Part shown: positions 9,031 to 16,715 of the stretch, in pieces
Layout: each line of letters begins with the position of its first letter
How positions within the stretch are numbered: the first letter of the stretch is position 1
NCBI GenBank assembly: GCA_945903465.1
Contig: CAMDOF010000039.1
Location: 1 to 48,371 of the forward strand
Source: Opitutus sp. GAS368
GTDB lineage: Bacteria > Verrucomicrobiota > Verrucomicrobiia > Opitutales > Opitutaceae
Reading direction: 5' to 3'
Length of the DNA: 48,371 bases
Made by a program: the position numbers and the translations under genes
The notes under the pieces: generated by a model
Told to the model about the DNA's origin: nothing
What the model saw: only the letters and a program-made list of their open reading frames with translations
Databases searched by the model: none

Positions 9031-11652
9031 CTAGCGCGCAAACATCGCGTGCTTCGGATCGCCACTGCTGAGGACGTACGCGAGCAGATCAAGCACTTCG
9101 TCCTTCGTCAGCATGTTCAACAACCCTGGAGGCATGGGTGAAATTTTGGACGGTTCGATGCTCTTCACTTCCTTGCGATCGACGCGGGTCACGTTGTTCG
9201 GCTCGGAGGGGTCGGTGGTAATGGTGACGGTATCGCCCTGCAGGTTGGTGACCACGCCGACGACCGTCTCGCCGTTATTTTTAGTGAGCACGCTGGGCAC
9301 AAACTGCTCGTTGATCTCCTTGCTTGGGTTAATGATTTGATCGAGCAAGTCATGCGGGCTGTAGCGTCCGCCGGCGCCGGTGAGATCCGGACCGGTCATG
9401 CCGCCCTCATTGCCAAAACGGTGGCAGGCAAAACAAGCGGCGGCCCCGAACATTTTGCGACCGGTCTCATAGCTCCGGCGGCGCATCCCGTTCTTGGAGG
9501 CGGCGCTCAGGTCATCGAGCGTCCACTGCGTTGGCGTGCGACCCGTGAAGATATCGCCGAGATTCTCGACGACTGATTTACGCTCGGCCTTGCGTGCGAG
9601 GAGATTCGCGAGGGTGACGTTTTCCTCCGCGGTGAGGGTGGCGACGGCGTCGGTGCGCACGAACTCGATGAATTTATCGAAGCTAGCGCCGCCCCGGTAA
9701 TTCACGGCCTTGAGCAACCACTCGAAATAGGCGGTGCGTGTTGCGATCGTCCAACCGGCTTTCAGCATGCGGAGCGAGCGAGCATACTCGATTTGTTCCT
9801 CCTGGGTGGGGGCGGCCTGCATGAGCGCGATGGTTTTCGCGGCGACGCGCGGAGCCTGCAGAAACACGAGTGTCTCGCACAGCAGCCAGTTGGCCTCGCG
9901 GGTCGCCGCGGGGAAAAGTGGATCGAGTTTGGCGATGAGCGTTTTAACGCCGGCCTGATCGGGCGCGCCAAACCGGTTGAGTACGATTTCCAGCACGCGC
10001 AGGTGGGTGAGCTGGCGGGCGGCGTCGAGGCGATTGAAGTCAACCTTGGCCCAAGCCGAAAGGAGAGCCTCACGACGGGCGAGGTCGACGGGGGGCGTGG
10101 ACGCGGTCCGATGCGGGGGACAAACTCCCGTGCAGTGGGCGAGGGCCAAGAGCGCCTCGACTTGAATGGCGGGGTCCCGCTCGGCGAGGGCGCGTGCCGC
10201 CCACGAATCAACCGGCTGGTGCTCGAGGGCGATGCGCGCGGCCCAGCGAATGGCCCGATCGGTGTTCGCCAGCTGCGGCCAAGCCTTGGCGACCGCCGCC
10301 GGATCCTGCTTCCCGTGAAATGCCTCAAGTGAACGCCGTAAATCTCGCGCCGGACTGGGCGCGGGTTTCACATTATCCAGCGCCGTGGACTCGCGGCCGG
10401 TATAGGTTACCCGATACACGCCAGACTGTACGCGGCGCCCGCCGATCGCAAAATACATCGCGCCATCTTTCGGGTGGATGATCGCATCCGTGAGCGGTAG
10501 CGGCGTACCTGAAATAAACTCTTCCTTGGTTGCGGTATAGCTCGAGCCATCGGGCGTGAGATGGATCGCGTAGAGCTTGCCCCAGCTCCAATCGAGCGCG
10601 AAGAGCGCGCGCTGATACTTTACGGGAAACTTAGCGCCGTAACCAAAGGTGACGCCCGTCGGGGAACCGGGGCCGATGTTCACCACCGCGCCGAGATTGT
10701 CGGGATAAAAATCGGGACGCTTGCCGGCACCGTTGCGCCAGCCGAACTCTGAGCCGCTCGTGACATGGTTGATGCGAGTGGGGCGATACCAGGAGGTGTT
10801 AAAGTCGTACTCCATGTCGGCGTCATAGGTGAACAACTCGCCGTCTTTATTCACCGCGCCATCAAAAATATTCCGGAAGCCAGAAGCGTAAGCTTCGAAA
10901 GTTTTACCGTCGGGGGTGAACCGATAAATAATGCCGCCGGGGGCGAGCACTTCGCGCATGAACCCGCGGCCGTCGGGCATTCTGGGCAACAAATGATCTT
11001 CACCGAAATTTGTCGGCACCGGGGACGTGGCCGCACGTTCCGTGGGCTTCGAGCCATTCCCCGTAATGAGGTACAAGGCCTTGCCGTCGGGTGTCGGCAT
11101 GATGGCATGGATCCCGTGATCGCCCCGGGCATCAAACGCGCGGAGCAGTTCCACTTTATCAATCCGATCATCCCCGTCGCTATCCGTGAGCCGGTAGACG
11201 CCGCTTTTGATTTTATTCTCGTAGTCATTGACGCCCACGTAAAGCGCGCCAAAAGCGAAACACATGCCGTTGATCGCACGGATTTCGGCGGGCATTTGCT
11301 CAATGGCGGAACGGGCCAAAGTCTGTCCGGGAGGTGGGGGGGTGAAGCGGTAGAGTCCGCCGTATTGGTCGCTCGCGTAAATGCGACCACGGTCGTCCGC
11401 GCATAGGTTGACCCACGAGCCTTGCTCCACTCCCGGCACCGAATAAATCAACTCGACGGCGAAACCGGCCGCCACCTTGATGCGGCTCACTGGGGTCGCC
11501 TTATTCTCGCCAATCGCGGGCCCGACGACCGCGGGTGCACCTGAGGCCGCCGCTTTTTTCTTGGACATCTTCGCCTCTTGGGCAAATGCGACGGTGGCCA
11601 GCGCGGCACACGTGATGACGGTCATGAAAGCAAAACGCGGGATTTTTTTCAT
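9031..11652 (-). CDS. PVC-type membrane-associated dehydrogenase: beta-propeller, HEAT region and C-terminal c-type haem domain
   Basis: An 873-residue exported protein. ATG 11652 gives the signal peptide MKKIPRFAFMTVITCAALAT; the frame extends to 11718 but that part overlaps the upstream gene. After a Lys/Ala linker comes an N-terminal propeller (about 50-430) of the Pirellula/Verrucomicrobium dehydrogenase type: IKVAAGFAVELIYSVP, CADDRGRIYASDQYGGLYRF, INGMCFAFGALYVGVND. A helical HEAT-like region (about 440-700) follows, then a cytochrome domain with haem motif CFACH (Cys740), GPDLTGAGGRYSPHDLLDQIINPSKEINEQ and a GDTVTITT beta-sandwich. The propeller probably binds PQQ or acts as a sugar-dehydrogenase-like fold; no substrate is known for the family. 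It is the last gene of a minus-strand run, 40 nt after the preceding cytochrome-propeller gene. Confidence 0.9.
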   Translation of the reverse strand: MKKIPRFAFMTVITCAALATVAFAQEAKMSKKKAAASGAPAVVGPAIGENKATPVSRIKVAAGFAVELIYSVPGVEQGSWVNLCADDRGRIYASDQYGGLYRFTPPPPGQTLARSAIEQMPAEIRAINGMCFAFGALYVGVNDYENKIKSGVYRLTDSDGDDRIDKVELLRAFDARGDHGIHAIMPTPDGKALYLITGNGSKPTERAATSPVPTNFGEDHLLPRMPDGRGFMREVLAPGGIIYRFTPDGKTFEAYASGFRNIFDGAVNKDGELFTYDADMEYDFNTSWYRPTRINHVTSGSEFGWRNGAGKRPDFYPDNLGAVVNIGPGSPTGVTFGYGAKFPVKYQRALFALDWSWGKLYAIHLTPDGSSYTATKEEFISGTPLPLTDAIIHPKDGAMYFAIGGRRVQSGVYRVTYTGRESTALDNVKPAPSPARDLRRSLEAFHGKQDPAAVAKAWPQLANTDRAIRWAARIALEHQPVDSWAARALAERDPAIQVEALLALAHCTGVCPPHRTASTPPVDLARREALLSAWAKVDFNRLDAARQLTHLRVLEIVLNRFGAPDQAGVKTLIAKLDPLFPAATREANWLLCETLVFLQAPRVAAKTIALMQAAPTQEEQIEYARSLRMLKAGWTIATRTAYFEWLLKAVNYRGGASFDKFIEFVRTDAVATLTAEENVTLANLLARKAERKSVVENLGDIFTGRTPTQWTLDDLSAASKNGMRRRSYETGRKMFGAAACFACHRFGNEGGMTGPDLTGAGGRYSPHDLLDQIINPSKEINEQFVPSVLTKNNGETVVGVVTNLQGDTVTITTDPSEPNNVTRVDRKEVKSIEPSKISPMPPGLLNMLTKDEVLDLLAYVLSSGDPKHAMFAR

Positions 11653-11692
11653 ACGATAAAGGGATGACGAACGAACGAAGAAAAGGAGGTGC

Positions 11693-14548
11693 TCAGGGCG
11701 CACGGTTGAAGAAGACAACCGCGTTGCGCGATTCCCTACCAGCTAAAATAAGGTCGAGCCGACCATCACCGTCGATATCCGTCGCCTTCAGATCGTAGGC
11801 CTCCTGGGCGTGCCCCGTGTCAATCGCATGAGGCGTGAAGTGCCCGTGTCCGTCATTCTCATACCAGGAAACGATGTGCTTGGTATAGGAGGCGACGGCG
11901 ACGTCCAGATCGCCATCCCCATCGAAATCACCCACCGCCAGTGCGTGGGGTGTGGCGATGGCAGCATCGATCACGTGCTTCGTCCATGCGGGCCCAGAAA
12001 ACCAGAACACCCCTTGGCCATGCCCGCAGGCTCCGACGACATCGCGCACGCCATCACCATCGATATCGCCCGCCTTAATATTCGTCGCGCCCTTTTCTCG
12101 GGCAATCAGATGCTTCGTCCACGGTTCCGGATCCTTCTGAGCGCGCTGCCACCAAGTGAAGGTGCCCAGTCCGGAATCTCCGAGTAAAATATCCCCGCGC
12201 CCAGTCCCGGAGATATCGGCAAAGTCCAAATAATGCGGCCGACCGTCTGCGCCTGCCCGGCTCACGACATGACGCCGAGGGCCGTCAGGTGCGGCGAGAT
12301 CAAACCAGGCCAGGCTGTTGGGAAATGCTGGGCCGCTGATGCTGTCGGCAATTAAATCAGTGCGTCCGTCGCCGTTCACGTCGGCGGCGTGCAGACCGTG
12401 GATACCATTGAGCTCGCCATCGATGCGATGCAGTGCCCAGGGGCCCCCTCGACCCCGCGGATTCTCGAGCCAGGCGATGCTGAAATCGGGCCCCGCCGGC
12501 GCCGGTCGCGTCTCGCCTTTCGCGAGGGCGGCACGGTGCTCGATCCAGGGGATTTGATAGCGACCGACGGCGAGGTCGGTTGCGCCGTCACCGTTGGCAT
12601 CGAGCGCCACGCAGTAGAGCATCTTGCCGTCTTGCACATCGAGCAGCGTTTCGGTTCGGCCGCTGACAGGATCGATCGCCATGATTTTGGTGGGGCTCAT
12701 CGCGATCAACTTTTGCTGGCCGTGACCGTCGGTATCGATCGCCGCGACGCTCCAGATGCTTTCCGGCAGAGCAAAAGCGCGGCGCTCCCAACGGACGGGC
12801 GCCGGTTTCACCGCCGGTGCAACTTGGGTAAAATCGGCGCCCGAAAAATCCAATTCGTAGATCATGCCCTCGTAACTGACGAGGTAGAGTCGTCCCCGCT
12901 CATCGGCCGCAAACGATGCCACGCTCTCCGGGGCCTTCGCGATTTCGCGCCACGCCTCGAGTTGGCCGTCCCGCTGCGTCAGACCAAAAATTAAGCGTGA
13001 AGTATAATCGCCGAAGACGTAGACGCCTTCAAACGAGCGGGCGTCGCCTCCTCGATAAACGTAGCCGCCCGTGACGGAATTGCCGTACCGCCGCTGGTAA
13101 GCCGCGATCGGCGGCGTGTAAATCTCGCCTTCGCGACGACGGAGGTTGGCGAAGGGTTCAAAGCCCTCGAACACATTCCACCCATGATTTTCCCCGCGCC
13201 GGACGATCGCCACTTCCTCGACCCGATCCTGGCCCACATCACCGACCCACAAGTCTCCGGTCGTCTGATCAAAGCTGAATCGCCACGGCTCGCGGAACCC
13301 CAGCGCCCAGATTTCCGGACGTGCCCCGATTCGCTCGCGAAAGGGATTATCTGGCGGGATCCCATAGGCGAGCCCGGGATTGCGCCGATCCACATCGATC
13401 CTGAGCATTTTGCCAAGCAGGAGGCCGAGATTTTGACCGTGGCCGTTGGGGTCGTGCTGCGGACCGGTGTCCCCCATCCCGATGTAGAGCATGCCATCTG
13501 GCCCGAACGCGACCGTCCCGCCCGTGTGGTTTTGCGTCACGGCCGGAATCTCGATCAGAACACGCGGCGGCTCACCGGAGTCAGTGCGCAGGTCGGCCGA
13601 TGCCCGCCGCTCCACAATGAGCGTGGAGATCACGTCGGCGGCGATGACTTGGTGTTTCTCAAAATAACGGCGGTTCTCGCGAAATTTAGGATGAAACGCG
13701 AAGCTGAGCAGACCGTTGGGCCCACGATCTGAAAATATTCCTGAGGAAAAATCTGCAAACTCCGTCTTGGCAAACTCAGCGTCGCCACGCTCTAACCGCC
13801 AGATTTTCCCTGACTGATGGGCGGCGAGAAAGACGTTCGGCTCGCCCGGCACCTGGCCAAACCACACGAGGCCGCGTCTGACGTCGCCCGGTCGTTTCAC
13901 GACGGAATGCGGGAACCGCTGGGACTCGGGTAAGAGCGGTCGCAGCTCGATGGGTTTCGCCAAGCGCGGAATCTCCGCGGGCATCCCACGATGGGCGCGG
14001 AGCGAATTGGCCGGCTGCTTTAACGCGGCAAGATATTCCACCAGATCCCCAAATTCCGGCAGGGTCAGGGCCGTGGGCAAACCCGCTGGCATGAGCGAGA
14101 GCGGACTCGTACGCTGCGACTTAAGCTCGGCGGCGGCTATCGTGAGCAGTTGGCCGTCGGCGCCCTGCAGGACAAGCCCGCCCGCATCGCGACGCTTGAT
14201 CACGCCCACGAAAGTCTCGCCCGCAATCGTCTCCACGATCGTCGCTTCGTAACCTACGGCGATGGTGGCCGACGGTTCCAGGATCGCCGTAATCAGCTCG
14301 CGACGCGGCAGGGCGTCGCCGACGGCCCGCAAGTCGGGCCCGGCCTTGCCACCCTGGCCGTCAACCGAGTGACACGCGGCGCAGGCCACGCGATCCGGCG
14401 CAAAGAACAGCGCGCGCCCACGCTCGACATTCCCCCCGCGTGCCAACGCCCAGTCCCGATACTCCTTCGGCGTCCCCCCAACCTGCCCGACGGCCGCCGC
14501 GCGGACCAACGCCAACGCGAACAAAAACCTGAGGCCAGCCGTACTCAC
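11693..14548 (-). CDS. Cytochrome c - sugar-dehydrogenase-like propeller - FG-GAP/VCBS repeat fusion protein
   Basis: A 951-residue exported multidomain protein. After a signal peptide (MSTAGLRFLFALALVRAAAV), residues about 30-190 are a PVC cytochrome domain with haem motif CAACH (Cys56) and GPDLRAVGDALPRRELITAILEPS. Residues about 210-590 are a PQQ-dependent glucose/sorbosone-dehydrogenase-like propeller (HTGGTVAFGPDGMLYIGMGD, LRIDVDRRNPGLAYGIPPDN, RFSFDQTTGDLWVGDVGQD, NHGWNVFEG). The C-terminus has seven FG-GAP-type calcium loops: DTDGHG, DANGDG, DVNGDG, DISGTG, DIDGDG, DFDGDGDLD and DIDGDGRLD, enough for one seven-bladed integrin-like propeller. I infer sugar or alcohol oxidation passing electrons to its own haem, with the last propeller as a surface or binding module. 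It starts 2 nt after the sulfatase stop, so the two are almost certainly co-transcribed. Confidence 0.9.
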   Translation of the reverse strand: MSTAGLRFLFALALVRAAAVGQVGGTPKEYRDWALARGGNVERGRALFFAPDRVACAACHSVDGQGGKAGPDLRAVGDALPRRELITAILEPSATIAVGYEATIVETIAGETFVGVIKRRDAGGLVLQGADGQLLTIAAAELKSQRTSPLSLMPAGLPTALTLPEFGDLVEYLAALKQPANSLRAHRGMPAEIPRLAKPIELRPLLPESQRFPHSVVKRPGDVRRGLVWFGQVPGEPNVFLAAHQSGKIWRLERGDAEFAKTEFADFSSGIFSDRGPNGLLSFAFHPKFRENRRYFEKHQVIAADVISTLIVERRASADLRTDSGEPPRVLIEIPAVTQNHTGGTVAFGPDGMLYIGMGDTGPQHDPNGHGQNLGLLLGKMLRIDVDRRNPGLAYGIPPDNPFRERIGARPEIWALGFREPWRFSFDQTTGDLWVGDVGQDRVEEVAIVRRGENHGWNVFEGFEPFANLRRREGEIYTPPIAAYQRRYGNSVTGGYVYRGGDARSFEGVYVFGDYTSRLIFGLTQRDGQLEAWREIAKAPESVASFAADERGRLYLVSYEGMIYELDFSGADFTQVAPAVKPAPVRWERRAFALPESIWSVAAIDTDGHGQQKLIAMSPTKIMAIDPVSGRTETLLDVQDGKMLYCVALDANGDGATDLAVGRYQIPWIEHRAALAKGETRPAPAGPDFSIAWLENPRGRGGPWALHRIDGELNGIHGLHAADVNGDGRTDLIADSISGPAFPNSLAWFDLAAPDGPRRHVVSRAGADGRPHYLDFADISGTGRGDILLGDSGLGTFTWWQRAQKDPEPWTKHLIAREKGATNIKAGDIDGDGVRDVVGACGHGQGVFWFSGPAWTKHVIDAAIATPHALAVGDFDGDGDLDVAVASYTKHIVSWYENDGHGHFTPHAIDTGHAQEAYDLKATDIDGDGRLDLILAGRESRNAVVFFNRAP

Positions 14549-14550
14549 AA

Positions 14551-16173
14551 TTACTTTTGCTTTCTTTTCTTCGCGCCGCCCGCGGGCTCCGCCGGACGCG
14601 GATCACTCATCGCAAGCTTCACCGTCTCCTCAAAATGCCGTGACCATAACGCAGCCAGCTCACCCACTTTTTCGGGATTTTTAGCAGCAAGATTTTTCGA
14701 TTCTCCGCGATCCGCGGCGAGATCGTAGAGCTCCCAGTCGCCCTGCTTGAGCGCGACGAGCTTCCAGTCACCCGCGCGAATTGCGCGATTCCCCTCATGT
14801 TCCCACCAAAGATAGTCGTGGGGCGCGCTCACGTCTTTTTTCAGGGCAGCCGCAAAGCTGCGACCGGGGGGCGCGGGCACGGTAAAGCCCTGAATCCGCG
14901 CCGGGATCTGCGCGCCGGTGAGTTCAAGCACCGTCGGTAAAATATCCACCAAGTGGGTCGGGCGTCGGCGCAGTTCGCCACGGGCGGCGATACCGGCCGG
15001 CCAGTGGGCGATGAAGGGAGTCGAAATACCTCCTTCGTGGACCCATGTTTTATGGCGGCGGAAAGGCGTATTAGCCGCGCTGGACCAACCGGGGCCGAGG
15101 CAGAGAAATGTCGTCGCCGAACCGAGTGGGGCGGCGGGGTCATGGCCATCGCCGCGCACCATCATCTCGGCACTCGCGCCATTATCTGAGGCGAAGAGAA
15201 TCAGGGTGTTTTCGTACGCTCCCATCACCTTGAGCTGCGCAAGCACTCGGCCGATCTCTTGGTCCATCCGATCAATCATTGCCGCGTGAATCGCCATTTT
15301 ATCCGCCTGGAATCGCTGCTGCGATCCACTCAACTCGCTCCACGGCACGGGTCGATTCACCTCATCCGGCCCGATTTTTTCGATGTCGGCGGGAAACGCG
15401 TAAGGCGGGCCGACGTCTCGTTCCATGGCGGGAAGCGCATGCGTCACGATCCCCATTTTTTTCAGACGCGCATGACGTTCTTCGGCGATCACATTCCAGC
15501 CCTGACGGTATCGGTCGCGATACTTGGCGATGTCCAGCGCCGGCGCGTGCAGCGGAAAATGGGGAGCCGTGAAACACAGGTAGTGAAAAAAAGGTTGGCC
15601 CGAAAACTTCGCGGCGTGTTCGCGGAGATATTTCAGGGAGTGCTCGGCGGTTGCTGTTGTCACGTAATAGCCGGGCGTCTGCACGTTCGGGACACCGTCA
15701 TCGGTATTACCGCTGGCCTTGAAAAAATTACTTTGGCCGCCACCGATCTCGAAGCTGTGGTCAAAGGCGTTCCCCAGCGGCTGTCCGTCGATATGCCATT
15801 TTCCGGAGTGGTAATTCCGATAACCGGCAGCGCGCAGGAAATCCGACATCAGCGGAGCCCACGCTGGCCGAATCCCCCGATTGCCGCCACCGCTCGGGAT
15901 ACCTGGCAGGAGATCGCGGCGCACTTGTTGCGCATAATATCCTGTCATCACCGCCGCGCGCGACGGCCAGCACCGCGCGGTATTGTAGGCCTGGGTAAAG
16001 CGCAAGCCGCCTTGGGCCAGGGCATCCAAGTGGGGCGTCGCCACCTCGCCGCCGTAACAACCGAGATCCGAGTAACCGAGATCATCGGCTAAAATGATCA
16101 GAATGTTGGGCGGGGCCGCGAGAGCCGCACTGGCCATTAAAAGCGATCCAAACAGGGATAGAAGGGGTTTCAT
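14551..16173 (-). CDS. Arylsulfatase A-like sulfatase (S1 family), exported
   Basis: A 540-residue sulfatase. ATG 16173 begins the signal peptide MKPLLSLFGSLLMASAALAA; upstream in-frame sequence is proline/arginine-rich and not part of the protein. Metal-ligand segment ILIILADDLGYSDLGCYGG; formylglycine motif CWPSR with Cys68 as the residue to be converted; YHSGKWHIDGQ and LFASDNGASAEMM complete the active site. Formylglycine formation requires FGE or anSME, not encoded in this window. The family hydrolyses sulfate esters of glycans or aryl compounds; the substrate is not predictable here. The C-terminus ends in a basic tail, GGAKKRKQK. It lies 542 nt after the DUF1553 gene and 2 nt before the cytochrome-propeller gene. 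Confidence 0.94.
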   Translation of the reverse strand: MKPLLSLFGSLLMASAALAAPPNILIILADDLGYSDLGCYGGEVATPHLDALAQGGLRFTQAYNTARCWPSRAAVMTGYYAQQVRRDLLPGIPSGGGNRGIRPAWAPLMSDFLRAAGYRNYHSGKWHIDGQPLGNAFDHSFEIGGGQSNFFKASGNTDDGVPNVQTPGYYVTTATAEHSLKYLREHAAKFSGQPFFHYLCFTAPHFPLHAPALDIAKYRDRYRQGWNVIAEERHARLKKMGIVTHALPAMERDVGPPYAFPADIEKIGPDEVNRPVPWSELSGSQQRFQADKMAIHAAMIDRMDQEIGRVLAQLKVMGAYENTLILFASDNGASAEMMVRGDGHDPAAPLGSATTFLCLGPGWSSAANTPFRRHKTWVHEGGISTPFIAHWPAGIAARGELRRRPTHLVDILPTVLELTGAQIPARIQGFTVPAPPGRSFAAALKKDVSAPHDYLWWEHEGNRAIRAGDWKLVALKQGDWELYDLAADRGESKNLAAKNPEKVGELAALWSRHFEETVKLAMSDPRPAEPAGGAKKRKQK

Positions 16174-16715
16174 GAGTGTGCAAAAAGCCGAGGGAGGGAT
16201 CAACGCGACCCCGCGGTGCAAAAGCAAGTGCGCGCCAAAACGACCTCGCGGCGGGTTCTCCGCCGAACCGGGAGGACGGGCCGGCGCGAGAATCGGCCGC
16301 CCGCCCCGCGCAGCGCACGTGGGGCGGGCGGCGGGTAGAGGCAAAGGCGGGCGGGGCTGGAGGCAAGGTGGAGAGTGGGCGGCCACCCATTAAAACCGGT
16401 TGGTTGGCGTCAGGTGGTGGCACCGCGGTGTCGGCCCCAACGTAAGCGCGAGAGCGTCCCGATACCACGAAGGATATTTTCGGGGGGCGGACTCGAGCCA
16501 TCAACGTGGAGGTGAGGCTACCGCTTAAAAAACGAGGAATGACCGGACGGTGAGCGTCCCGCCAAGGAGCCAACCGCGCAAGTGGGGCATCGCACCAGCG
16601 GCGCTCCTCCGCGTTCCTCCGTGCTGGCTGGTCTCCGGCGAGTCGCTGATGCGCGATCTGATCGCACCAGCGGCGCCCCTCCGCGCTCCTCCGCGCTCCT
16701 CCGTGCTGAACGGTT
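16174..16715. other. 542-nt intergenic region with short C-rich repeats
   Basis: No gene is supported. From 16589 to 16708 there is an imperfect direct repeat: ATCGCACCAGCGGCG followed by CTCCGCG-type units, first at 16589-16626 and again at 16661-16708, where the CTCCGCGCTC decamer is expanded by one unit. A promoter for the downstream minus-strand sulfatase presumably lies near 16174-16300, but I cannot point to it. Confidence 0.5.

Noticed and set aside
8649..9071. Plus-strand open frame starting in repeat copy C (NKKFKKSFFDEVSKKIL)
   Set aside because: It begins inside the non-coding repeat, runs antisense into the dehydrogenase gene end, and the other repeat copies do not preserve the frame.
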